Source: an uncultured Clostridia bacterium (GTDB taxonomy: Bacteria > Bacillota > Clostridia > Christensenellales > Borkfalkiaceae). Taken from it: a DNA stretch of 22,545 nucleotides. Position numbers and translations under genes: made by a program. The notes below the pieces were generated by a model. The model was not told the DNA's origin, searched no databases, and saw only the letters and a list, made by a program, of their open reading frames with translations. Location of the stretch: the NCBI GenBank assembly GCA_944376035.1, contig CALWBJ010000018.1, positions 1 through 22,545 on the forward strand, read 5' to 3'. Shown piece after piece: positions 1 through 7,580 of the stretch (the first letter of the stretch is position 1; every line of letters begins with the position of its first letter).

Positions 1-1162
1 GGAAACAAACGAGCATTTTTAAAGACGCAATCACAACCGTATTTCTGAACATTTCCCAGAATTTCGACCCGGGATCAAAGAAAAGATTTTCAAAATGCAC
101 AAAACCTACCCACTCGCTGCCGAATATACCACCGTCGATAGAATAATTCTTAAACGCCAGAATTATCCCGCACATGGGCAGATAAGAAAAAATAATAAGC
201 AGTATCGCACCGGGCAGCATCAGAAGATATAAATCGTAGTTTTGCCTGAAAAAAACCGCCGACTTACTTCTATGTAACTTTTTAAACCATTGTTTTTTTA
301 TGCCTATAATTACAAGCGCTCCGATTACCACTCCCGCTATACAGCCGATTATTATCCAGATATTGCTTTTGTACATCTCGAACATTACAAATCCGAGAAT
401 ACCGTTTACATTTTCGGTACGCGTTACATATTCACCGTCTACAGAACGCGTCACGGAAGCTTCCAATTCTACGGGAGTTATTTCTATTGTGTCTTTTGTT
501 ACAAGTTTAACGCTTTTGCCACCGTAAAATTTTATTTCTCCCGGGAATTTCAAAGTTACCTTTTCAACCATTCCGCTGAAATAATCTTCAAACATGAAAA
601 TGAACTCTCTTTCCGCGTTACGACTTTCAAGGCTCTCCGCTTTTATTTCTTCCCCGTCTGACGTACGCGATACAAAAGCCAAATCTGCAGCGCTGCTTGC
701 ATCGGGCGCTATTATCGTAGAATCCCACTTCCTTAGTGAATTTGCCTTGCCTTTCTCCATAAGCAAAAGAGAACTTTTATTATTGAAATCATTAAAGAAT
801 GAAGCCCTGTCTTTGAACACATATTCGCCCTCGCCCTTTGTAAAAGTAAGGTCTTTAAGGTTGACTGTCGCACTGTAACCGCCTTCTATTTCTTTAAGAC
901 TTCCGAGCGAAACTCGCGTTTTATCCGCCGATACGTCAAGTACTCCCTGACACCATCTGTTCATATAATCTGTAAACGACTCCATGTTTATAGGATCACC
1001 GTCCAGAACTGTCTCATCTGAAAAGACTATCGTGGCTGTTGCGGTCTTATCGCTCCGAAACGAAACTTCCACGTTGGCGCAGCCGCCTAAAACAAAGAGC
1101 GGCAATATTAAAACCAGCGCTATTATTATCCATTTTTTTATTAGTCTTTTTGGTTTCCGCAT
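1..1162 (-). CDS. Sugar ABC transporter permease (LplB type) with N-terminal lipoprotein-like ectodomain, partial
   Basis: The frame is open from an ATG at 1162 to the window edge, giving 387 residues with the C-terminus missing. Residues 11-28 form a lipoprotein signal peptide ending LGGC, with Cys28 as predicted lipidation site. Residues 29-265 look like a folded extracytoplasmic domain. A membrane segment spans about 267-287, followed by a basic stretch (KKQWFKKLHRSK). From about 308 the sequence is typical of LplB/YtcP-family permeases of the MalF/UgpA superfamily: DLYLLMLPG, YLPM, LAFKNY, WVG..HFENLF and FRNT. The topology is consistent: ectodomain outside, linker inside, permease starting inside. 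AGGGG at 1171-1175, 8 bases from the ATG, supports the start. It lies 15 bases downstream of the lipoprotein hydrolase gene, so the two are probably one transcript. The permease is normally one of two that import oligosaccharides; partners would lie to the left. The start of the ectodomain vaguely recalls LppM domains, which is uncertain. Confidence 0.82.
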   Translation of the reverse strand, partial: MRKPKRLIKKWIIIALVLILPLFVLGGCANVEVSFRSDKTATATIVFSDETVLDGDPINMESFTDYMNRWCQGVLDVSADKTRVSLGSLKEIEGGYSATVNLKDLTFTKGEGEYVFKDRASFFNDFNNKSSLLLMEKGKANSLRKWDSTIIAPDASSAADLAFVSRTSDGEEIKAESLESRNAEREFIFMFEDYFSGMVEKVTLKFPGEIKFYGGKSVKLVTKDTIEITPVELEASVTRSVDGEYVTRTENVNGILGFVMFEMYKSNIWIIIGCIAGVVIGALVIIGIKKQWFKKLHRSKSAVFFRQNYDLYLLMLPGAILLIIFSYLPMCGIILAFKNYSIDGGIFGSEWVGFVHFENLFFDPGSKFWEMFRNTVVIASLKMLVCF

Positions 1163-1177
1163 CTCTTTTGCCCCTGA

Positions 1178-2761
1178 TCAACTGAAAGTTTTATCTGATA
1201 AAACAAGCATTCCCTTAGCAGGCACTTCTATGTGTACAACACCGTTCACGACATCGGCGGTCCTGTATGCTTTCGGAAGAACGCATGCTCTGTCTTTCGG
1301 AATTTCATTTTCCGTTACTTTGTAACAATTTAATTCTTCCGGTCTGCCTGTCTGAGTATTCACTATTGCTATTTTTCGTTCGGCCTCGCCTTTATTCACA
1401 ACAATATACGTCCATTTCCCGTCGGGAAGTTCAAACGCAACCGCGCATATATCCGCTCCCCTCTCGTATTCTTCAAAAGAAAGTTCTTCCGTTTCTACCT
1501 GATAAGCATAACTGCCCGAATCGGTATATTTACATATAAGACCGTAAAAATAATATTCAGGATGTGCTCCGTACGGAATAAAATCTTCCTCCTTCATTTG
1601 CAGCGGACCAGAATAATAAGGGTGCCATTCTTTATATGTCCAAAGCCCCATAGTATGTATGTACTGGTTTGTAAACATTGTATCGCCCAGAATATAATGA
1701 CTGAATGCAGTCACACCGCGCGAAGCCGCATTGACGCATAACCGGGCGACAGTTATACCCGCTTCGTAAGAATCTATATCGGTTTTATTCACCGCATCGA
1801 GAAAATGTCCGCCCTCGCAAAATTCGGACACCGATATGTATTTAAGTTTACATTCATCACGTATATCCGCAAGGTCATTATAATAATCGCATAAAACTTC
1901 GTTGAGTTTTTCTTCCTCAGGATATGATGCCGTCCCTATTACATCTACAATTCCTTCAAGCGCTTTAACTTCTTCCCGCATCATCCTCAAATCGGAGTTC
2001 GCCGGCACGCTTCCTGAATATATAAGTTTTATTTTATCTCTTATTCCGTCTTTTTTAAGCCTGTTATCTATCTTTTTTACACATTCAATATAATCTTCGT
2101 AAGGAGAAACGCCTTCGGAATTTACATAACATTCCTGAATGTGGCTGAAACCCCATATACATGTATATTTTTTAACATTTATAAGGTATTGAAGAAGAAC
2201 GGAAATATTTTCTGCGTACTCATCAAAATCAGACGGACCACAAGTCCACGATTCATTTGCAAAGCCGCTTGTATCCACACCTAACCAACTACCCTCATAT
2301 TTACCGTCGTAAGACTTGAACCAGTTATAACAGTTATAACTTCCCAAATCTACTTTTATATTATATTTTTGGCAAATATCAAGTATCTTATAAAGCGCCT
2401 GCATTTCCACGCAGTTAAAATCAACCCCTTCCGCCTCATAATCAAAAACATCAGGATCACTGTTATCGTTAGCCCGTTCAAACATTTCCGGATAATATTT
2501 AACTCTTGTGTATTTAAGATTCATATCCGCAATACGGCTTTCCCAAATTTTTTCATCCTCATTATTGAGATTGTTCCATGGCATAAAAATATCCGTGTCC
2601 ATCTGTGCGCCGAACCCTACTATCGGAGTATCCTGCTTTTCGCATACGTCATAACGCATATATCCATCGTTTATGACTATCTGTTCGGTTTTGTTCCCAC
2701 TGCATCCAAAACATAAAAATAAAAATAAACTTGATAAGAAAATGCAAATTGTTTTTTTCAA
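1178..2761 (-). CDS. Glycoside-hydrolase-like lipoprotein (clan GH-A-like fold)
   Basis: The 527-residue product has a lipoprotein signal (hydrophobic 5-19, Cys20 in LCFGC) and so should be anchored outside the membrane. The body resembles TIM-barrel glycosidases: VGFGAQMDTD near 48-57, a conserved-looking YTRVKYYPEMFE near 84-95, a strand ending in IWGFSHIQE (Glu210, candidate acid/base) and one ending in ISVSEF (Glu313, candidate nucleophile). The 103-residue spacing fits a clan A retaining enzyme. The last hundred or so residues look like the small beta domain that often follows the barrel. The family and substrate cannot be named from sequence alone. The start codon is TTG, supported by AAAGGGG at 2769-2775, 7 bases upstream. 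The next gene is a sugar permease, and a divergent AraC regulator sits upstream, so an oligosaccharide-use role is likely. The residue before Glu210 is Gln where many clan A families have Asn. Confidence 0.7.
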   Translation of the reverse strand: MKKTICIFLSSLFLFLCFGCSGNKTEQIVINDGYMRYDVCEKQDTPIVGFGAQMDTDIFMPWNNLNNEDEKIWESRIADMNLKYTRVKYYPEMFERANDNSDPDVFDYEAEGVDFNCVEMQALYKILDICQKYNIKVDLGSYNCYNWFKSYDGKYEGSWLGVDTSGFANESWTCGPSDFDEYAENISVLLQYLINVKKYTCIWGFSHIQECYVNSEGVSPYEDYIECVKKIDNRLKKDGIRDKIKLIYSGSVPANSDLRMMREEVKALEGIVDVIGTASYPEEEKLNEVLCDYYNDLADIRDECKLKYISVSEFCEGGHFLDAVNKTDIDSYEAGITVARLCVNAASRGVTAFSHYILGDTMFTNQYIHTMGLWTYKEWHPYYSGPLQMKEEDFIPYGAHPEYYFYGLICKYTDSGSYAYQVETEELSFEEYERGADICAVAFELPDGKWTYIVVNKGEAERKIAIVNTQTGRPEELNCYKVTENEIPKDRACVLPKAYRTADVVNGVVHIEVPAKGMLVLSDKTFS

Positions 2762-2768
2762 GATATTT

Positions 2769-2775
2769 CCCCTTT
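2769..2775 (-). promoter_or_regulatory. Ribosome binding site deciding a TTG start
   Basis: Read on the minus strand, this is AAAGGGG, 7 bases before a TTG codon. It begins the lipoprotein signal peptide MKKTICIFLSS. No better placed ATG is seen, so TTG is the likely start. Confidence 0.7.
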
Positions 2776-2998
2776 CATTCTTTTTGTTTTGCTTTTATAG
2801 GTAAGGTTTATTTTTAACTGAATAACCTCATAAAACTACTTGATGATATTTATAGACTACATGATTTGCTACAGTAACTTTATATCGCAAATTATAATAA
2901 ATCGAATAATTATAACGGCTTTTTATTTGCCTTACATTTTCATTTATCCGTAAACTTTAAACTTTTAAACAGCAATGAAATCCGACAAGCCTTCCTTT

Positions 2999-3039
2999 CC
3001 TTGTTTAAGGATAAACAAGGAAAAAAGGCCGGCCTTTTT
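2999..3039. terminator. Adjacent hairpins, terminator- or attenuator-like
   Basis: CCTTGTTT (2999-3006) pairs with AAACAAGG (3013-3020) across a 6-base loop. It is followed at once by the perfect palindrome AAAAAGGCC-GGCCTTTTT (3022-3039). Each hairpin is flanked by a T or A run, so either strand could terminate. On the minus strand it lies about 240 bases before the hydrolase start, inside its possible leader. Function is inferred. Confidence 0.4.
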
Positions 3040-3362
3040 AATATTTCGGTTCGCTTTATTTACTATTTTCTATACTGAATTTTATAAAATAAGGATTTTT
3101 GATATATTTTAATACGATTAATAACAAAGTTAATTTGAAATAATACAATGCATTATTATTTTTCGGTAATAATAAAAATATTGACGAATGCACTATATAT
3201 TAAATAAAATTTTAAATAATCAGTCAAGCAAAAAATTAAATTAACTTTATCAATTTTTTCATCTGAAAATATTGTTTTAATAATTATTGAGATTTATATT
3301 GTGTTTATGTCGATATATAAATAATTAAAACTATTACTTCTTGCCTTTTAATGATTTTCTGA

Positions 3363-3381
3363 ATTCAGCATTATCCTGAAT
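3363..3381. repeat. Inverted repeat, candidate operator
   Basis: ATTCAG (3363-3368) and CTGAAT (3376-3381) form a 6-bp inverted repeat around 7 bases. It is the most regulator-like symmetric element in the divergent spacer apart from the hairpins. AraC-family sites are more often direct repeats, so the link to the neighbouring regulator is weak. Confidence 0.25.
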
Positions 3382-3603
3382 ACTTTATTTGTTAGATTTC
3401 TTAAATTTTAGTCTCCGAAAAAGTTATTTCAATAATTTGACAACAAAATTATTACATAAATTTTACAATTGAAAAATTCATTATCCGACGACTTCTTTTA
3501 TTATTCTACTACCCTAAATGTACTATTACAATAGCCTCATATTTTCAAAAATTTATCCTTATTTGGCATTATAAGTGAAAATTTGTAAATTTATTATTTG
3601 TAG

Positions 3604-3632
3604 TTGACAAAAAAAACCATCCAAATTATAAT
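3604..3632 (+). promoter_or_regulatory. Consensus sigma-A promoter of the AraC gene
   Basis: A perfect -35 (TTGACA, 3604-3609) and perfect -10 (TATAAT, 3627-3632) are separated by 17 bases. Transcription should start near 3639, which is also where the ribosome binding site GAGGT (3639-3643) begins. The leader would be only about 12 bases. Confidence 0.85.
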
Positions 3633-3650
3633 TTTAGCGAGGTAAAAGTT

Positions 3651-4502
3651 ATGCATAAATTTCATCTGAACCATCTCTTCCCCACCGAAGCAATAGTGAT
3701 AAACGATATAACACTGTTACAAGTCGGCGTTATGCATTGCAATGAAAACGATTTTGTCAGTACTCATCTGCACGATTACTTGTGGGAACTTACGGTTGCA
3801 ATTGACGGAGAAGGTTTTGTCTCCGTTAACGAGAAAGAAGAAAAAATCGCAAAAAATGACATACACTTGTCTTGCCCATTTGAGTCTCATGCGATAAGAT
3901 CAAGTGAAAACAACCCCCTGAAATTTCTTTTTATCGCTTTCAGATCATCCGATAAAAATATAGAAAAAGAACTGATAAAAATTCAGGAATTATTTAAAAT
4001 TTCATCAAGACTTATACGCAATGCGGGTATTCAATCGCAAATAGAACTTGTAATTGAGGAAATAAACAAAAGTAACGAAATTTTACATGATCAACTGTTG
4101 TATTCAATTTTAAAACAAATAATTATTATGACAATACGCAGTTACAATAATGCTGTTCCATCAATAAAGAAGATAAATAAAGAAGATGAATTTTGCTATA
4201 CGATAATGTCATATATAAACACGCACATCGCAGAAATAGAATCGCTTATGAACCTGAGCGAAATTTTTAATTATAATTACTTCTATATTTCAAAAATTTT
4301 CAAAAAAACTACCGGACAAACCCTTTCGGACTACTACCGATCAAGAAGGCTGGACGCTGCCAGAACATTACTTGAACAAGGTTACTCATGCACAGAAGTC
4401 GCCAATACTTTAAAATTTTCTTCCGTTTATTCCTTTTCAAAGTCTTTTAAACAGGTTTTCGGCATTCCTCCTCTGAAATATAAAAAAAATATAAAGGAAT
4501 AG
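3651..4502 (+). CDS. AraC-family transcriptional regulator
   Basis: The 283-residue product has the usual two parts. The N-terminal half, about 20-110, is a cupin-like sensing domain with THLHDYLWELTVAIDGEG and a following beta-rich stretch ending LKFLFIAF. The C-terminal hundred residues are the double helix-turn-helix of the AraC/XylS family: LMNLSEIFNYNYFYISKIFK, then GQTLSDYYRSRRLDAARTLL, then the second helix-turn-helix SCTEVANTLKFSSVYSFSKSFKQVFGIPP. No response-regulator receiver domain or membrane segment is present, so it probably binds a small ligand in the cytoplasm. GAGGT lies 7 bases before the ATG. It is divergent from the hydrolase-permease pair, the common arrangement for a local activator of sugar uptake genes. 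The actual target and ligand are inferred. Confidence 0.92.
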   Translation: MHKFHLNHLFPTEAIVINDITLLQVGVMHCNENDFVSTHLHDYLWELTVAIDGEGFVSVNEKEEKIAKNDIHLSCPFESHAIRSSENNPLKFLFIAFRSSDKNIEKELIKIQELFKISSRLIRNAGIQSQIELVIEEINKSNEILHDQLLYSILKQIIIMTIRSYNNAVPSIKKINKEDEFCYTIMSYINTHIAEIESLMNLSEIFNYNYFYISKIFKKTTGQTLSDYYRSRRLDAARTLLEQGYSCTEVANTLKFSSVYSFSKSFKQVFGIPPLKYKKNIKE

Positions 4503-5097
4503 GTTTTTTAAGTTAGTAGTTAAATAGAAATATTTTTGTTTTATAATTGTTTTATCTTATTTATAAATAAACTTTTTTTTCAAATAGACTTTAATTTCTC
4601 GTTCAAACCGCTTAATTTAATATATGCAATATATTGCACATATGTACATTTACAATTTTTATTTATAAATCTATTAAATAATTAACAAAATCAAAACAAA
4701 TCAAATTAAGAAAAAACATTATAAAAATTTATAATAAATTATGATTTTTTCATAATTTATTATAAATTTCCTTTTTACCCTCATGTTCAAATAATAGTTA
4801 TAACAGAACTAATATTTTTTGTTAAAAATATGATTTTCTATATAATTCTATGTGGGCAGTTGATTTTTTGATAAAAACAATTATAATTTTATTTGTAATT
4901 ATAAAAACGGCCTAAAAAGTTTAAAACACGGTTATTGAATTAAATTTAAAATAAATTTTAAAACAAGAATGGATAATGTAAAAAATAACATAGACCTTAA
5001 AAACAATAATTTTTAAATTTAAATTTTATCGTTACATAATGTTATTAGTTTAAAAAATCGATAAACAAAATCTGTATTATAAAAAGGAGAATAAAAG
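4503..5097. other. AT-rich intergenic region, no gene seen
   Basis: This 595-base stretch is very AT-rich and has no supported gene. It contains a 14-bp palindrome TGCAATATATTGCA at 4625-4638, a perfect 19-bp inverted repeat at 4725-4769, and a possible promoter for the next gene (TTGATT 4860-4865, 16 bases, TATAAT 4882-4887). The promoter match is weakly significant in DNA this AT-rich and would imply a leader of about 200 bases. Confidence 0.55.
4725..4769. repeat. Perfect 19-bp inverted repeat with 7-base loop
   Basis: AAATTTATAATAAATTATG (4725-4743) is exactly complementary to 4751-4769, with loop ATTTTTT (4744-4750). All pairs but one are A-T, the exception being the pair closing the loop. 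It lies 222 bases after the AraC stop. It may terminate AraC transcription, be a supercoil-dependent cruciform, or be a remnant of a small repeat element. Confidence 0.8.
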
Positions 5098-5622
5098 ATG
5101 ATAAAAACAGCGGTTATTTTTGCGGACGGCACAGAAGAAATCGAAGCCATAACGCCTGTCGATGTTTTAAAACGTGCCGGAATAGATTGCGATATTGTTT
5201 CCGTAAGCGGTCAATACCCCAAAGGCTCTCACGGCATAACAATCAAAGCGGACGTTCTTGCAGATAATTTCGATATGAAAAATTATGACGGTATCATTAT
5301 CCCCGGGGGCATGCCGGGCGCGGTAAACATATCAAAAAACAATAAAATAAAAGAATCTTTAAAATATGCTTTTGAAAACAACAAACTTGTAGCGGCAATC
5401 TGCGCTTCTCCCGCAGTCGTTCTGGCTGCAAACGGATTTATAAAAAATAGAAAAGCAACCTGTTACCCATTTGAGGAATTTATTAAACTTATAGATAATT
5501 CCGTTTACACCGCTGAGGACGTAACCGTCGATTCTGACCTTATAACAGCGAACGGTCCTCGTTCTGCAATGAAGTTTTCACTAGCAATCTGCGAATACTT
5601 CGGTCTTAATCCTAAATTCTGA
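5098..5622 (+). CDS. DJ-1/PfpI family protein
   Basis: The 174-residue product matches the small single-domain DJ-1 (ThiJ) branch at full length. It opens with AVIFADGTEEIEAITPVDVLKRAG, which contains the conserved acidic residue Glu16. The GIIIPGGMPG loop is at about 65-74. The nucleophile elbow AAICASPAVVL carries Cys102, and GPRSAMKF near 153 matches the family's C-terminal motif. Family members act as glyoxalase III or protein deglycases, chaperones or oxidative-stress proteins; the exact activity cannot be told from sequence. The protein is cytosolic. AAGGAG 6-7 bases before the ATG supports the start. It appears to be a single-gene unit, with a hairpin 22 bases after the stop. Confidence 0.9.
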   Translation: MIKTAVIFADGTEEIEAITPVDVLKRAGIDCDIVSVSGQYPKGSHGITIKADVLADNFDMKNYDGIIIPGGMPGAVNISKNNKIKESLKYAFENNKLVAAICASPAVVLAANGFIKNRKATCYPFEEFIKLIDNSVYTAEDVTVDSDLITANGPRSAMKFSLAICEYFGLNPKF

Positions 5623-5644
5623 AATACAATTCTCAACGCTAAAA

Positions 5645-5684
5645 TAAAATGCATATATGCAATTAGTTGCATATATGCATTTTA
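5645..5684. terminator. Perfect 18-bp hairpin between convergent genes
   Basis: TAAAATGCATATATGCAA (5645-5662) pairs perfectly with 5667-5684 around the loop TTAG. It sits 22 bases after the DJ-1 stop and about 110 bases after the stop of the convergent acyl-CoA synthetase remnant. The T run lies inside the distal arm (ATTTTA) on either strand, so it could act as a bidirectional terminator. Each arm contains the smaller palindrome TGCATATATGCA. Confidence 0.55.
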
Positions 5685-5791
5685 AATATATATTTACTTG
5701 TTAATCATATTAGAGTAAAATAATCTTTTCGGCGAAAAACAATTTAAGCAAATAAGCGCATTTTAATTATTATAAAATTACTTTCAATAAA

Positions 5792-6727
5792 TCAAGTGAT
5801 ATTCGAACCGAAACGTTTAATTTTCTGAGTCGTAGTTTTTTCAAGCGCTTTTTTAAGCACCTCAACTATTTTAATTCTCTTATAACCGGGAATTTTGGAG
5901 TTTACTTCTTTTACGGCATGTTCGACGCTACTGTAAGCCTCTTCCTGAGAAGGTTTAAATCCGAGTTTTTCTTTCAAAAAATCCCAGTTGGGGAAAATTT
6001 TTGCCTTTACGCAAGTTTCTCCGTTTTCTTTTGCCGCAACGACAAGCACTTCTCCTATTTCGGGATATTTAGAAAGCCTTATTTCAAGTTCTTCGGTATA
6101 TATATTTTTTCCGTTTGAAGTCACTATAACATTCTTTATTCGGCCTTTTATATACAGCCCTCCGTCTTTACCCATTCTTCCAAGGTCGCCCGTACAGAAC
6201 CAACCGTCTTTGAAAACCTTATTTGTAGATTCTATGTCGTTATAATAACCAAGCATGACGTTATCGCCTTTTGCCAGAATTTCTCCCACGCCTTCGGAAT
6301 CGGGATTATCTATCTTCAACTGCACTCCGGGTATTGCGATACCGGTAGAGTCGGGATCAAAATAAAAGTCACTGTTACCGGCAAGCAGCGGAGAGCATTC
6401 AGTAAGTCCGTATCCTTGCAATGTTCTTATACCGAGAGAAGAAAAATCTGCAATAAGCGATGTGTCGAGCTTTGCCGCACCTACTATAAACAGCCTTATT
6501 TTTCCGCCCAAAGACTGTTTAACCTTTCTGCCAATAATTTTTCTGACTATATAAGGTAATTTTGAAAGAGCGGCGCCGAGCGATAAATTTTCAAAATTTT
6601 CTTTGTATTTGGCGGGACTCTTCGCCGCGAGCGTCTTGGAAATACGTTTGGATACTACTTTCAGCAATGCCGGCACTACCACAAGCACAGTCGGCCTGTA
6701 CTCCTTTATATTCTGAGAAATATTCAT
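5792..6727 (-). pseudogene. N-terminally truncated long-chain acyl-CoA synthetase (AMP-forming)
   Basis: The 311 residues cover only the C-terminal half of an ANL-superfamily acyl-CoA ligase; full-length enzymes have about 550-650. Present are the PTVLVVVPALL segment, A5 (LQGYGLTECSPL, 103-114), A7 (GWFCTGD, 175-181), Arg196 before the hinge, A8 (TSNGKNIYTEELE) and the C-terminal lysine region TTTQKIKR with Lys302, where the usual TGK reads TQK. Missing is the whole N-terminal part including the Ser/Thr/Gly-rich ATP phosphate-binding loop, so adenylation is unlikely. The 236 bases upstream contain no remnant of that part. A TTGAAA-17-TATACT promoter lies about 55 bases upstream, but the ATG has only a poor ribosome binding site. 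It is divergent from a TetR gene. A deletion remnant is the simplest view; a reduced functional protein or partner-dependent half is possible. Confidence 0.75.
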
Positions 6728-6781
6728 TATTAACTCTGGATTTTTATATCTTTATATTCACATTGTTTGCGCCCGTTTACG

Positions 6782-6810
6782 AGTATAGTCCGCTATAATT
6801 GACATTTCAA
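6782..6810 (-). promoter_or_regulatory. Promoter of the truncated acyl-CoA synthetase
   Basis: On the minus strand, TTGAAA (6810-6805) and TATACT (6787-6782) are separated by exactly 17 bases. Transcription would start near 6775, giving a leader of about 48 bases. The same -35, spacing and -10 occur in the polysaccharide operon promoter at 17503-17475. Confidence 0.65.
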
Positions 6811-6862
6811 GCGCAATATGTTAGTATTTTAACAGTATTATTTCAAAAAGGCAATAATATTT

Positions 6863-6910
6863 TTACTGCCCGTAGTACAGTAACCTACACTTTAATATTA
6901 TATGTAGGTT
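6863..6910. promoter_or_regulatory. Overlapping inverted repeats, candidate TetR operators
   Basis: TTACTG-N9-CAGTAA spans 6863-6883. It is overlapped by AACCTACA-N13-TGTAGGTT at 6882-6910. Both lie in the spacer between the TetR gene and the divergent synthetase remnant, 54 bases or more before the TetR start. Half-site length and spacing suit a TetR dimer. Binding is inferred. Confidence 0.5.
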
Positions 6911-6963
6911 TATCAGCAAAATTTTAAAAATTTTTTTTATTTATTGTCTTAAAAGGTACTTTA

Positions 6964-7530
6964 ATGGAAAACAGAAAGACTAAAATTACTAAAAAACTGA
7001 TCGAAGAATCGTTTTTAGAACTTCTTGACGCCATGCCTTTATCCAAAATAAAGATAAAGGATATTTGTATAAACGCCGATGTTAACAGGTCTACTTTTTA
7101 CGACTACTATCACAGCATTGACCAACTTCTTAGTGAAATTGAAAACGGAGTTCTTCAATCCATACCTGCGTTTGAAACACAGCCCGATAACTACGACAGC
7201 AGGATATTTTTAAATATGCTGGAAAAGTATTTTATATTCGTAAAAAATAACGAGCGTCTTTTCAGACTTCTTGTCGTGCGTTCGGAACGCGATGAATTTC
7301 TAAAAAAACTCGTTGATACCGTATTGAAAAAATATCCTACCGACTATTCCGGCAAAAATCCCGCGACCATTCGTTACTGTTATGTTTATTGTGTAAACGG
7401 AGTTGCGGGCATTGTCAAAGAATGGATAGAAAAAAATTTTTCGCTTCCGCCTGTAAAAGTTGCGGAATTATGCCTGAAAATGTCTGTCAAAGCGACAGAG
7501 GGCGCAGAAAGCATTACGGATTTAGAATAA
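6964..7530 (+). CDS. TetR/AcrR-family transcriptional regulator
   Basis: The 188-residue product has the TetR-type DNA-binding N-terminus: KITKKLIEESFLELLDAMPLSKIKIKDICINADVNRSTFYDYY, where the helix-turn-helix is about 32-55 and ends in the characteristic STFYDYY. The C-terminal two thirds are helical and unlike classic drug-binding TetR domains, closer to the short type found in many Firmicutes regulators. No ligand can be assigned. The ATG is preceded by AAAAGG about 6 bases upstream. Inverted repeats upstream could be its own operators, making it autoregulatory and a controller of the divergent synthetase. The ABC-F gene starts 50 bases downstream on the same strand without an obvious terminator, so the two may be cotranscribed. 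Confidence 0.9.
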   Translation: MENRKTKITKKLIEESFLELLDAMPLSKIKIKDICINADVNRSTFYDYYHSIDQLLSEIENGVLQSIPAFETQPDNYDSRIFLNMLEKYFIFVKNNERLFRLLVVRSERDEFLKKLVDTVLKKYPTDYSGKNPATIRYCYVYCVNGVAGIVKEWIEKNFSLPPVKVAELCLKMSVKATEGAESITDLE

Positions 7531-7580
7531 AATTTAATATTGTCGTTATTATTTAAAAAAACAAACATTACAGGTCAGAT

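Larger units (their letters stand above)
2762..3650. other. AT-rich divergent intergenic region, no gene seen
   Basis: This 889-base spacer between the hydrolase operon and the AraC gene has no convincing ORF. It holds a hairpin cluster at 2999-3039, an inverted repeat ATTCAG-N7-CTGAAT at 3363-3381, and a consensus promoter for the AraC gene at its right end. I found no equally good promoter for the minus-strand operon, which fits an activator-dependent promoter. That reading is inference. Confidence 0.6.

Noticed and set aside
290..878. Overlapping plus-strand ORFs near the left end
   Set aside because: They lie opposite the open minus-strand permease frame, have Phe/Tyr-rich nonsense composition, and lack ribosome binding sites.
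4969..5016. Possible 15-residue peptide MDNVKNNIDLKNNNF
   Set aside because: No ribosome binding site and low-complexity Asn/Lys content in very AT-rich DNA; expected by chance.
6728..6963. Remnant of the missing N-terminal half of the acyl-CoA synthetase in another frame
   Set aside because: The spacer contains a promoter and operator-like repeats but no frame with the ATP phosphate-loop motif or other family signatures.
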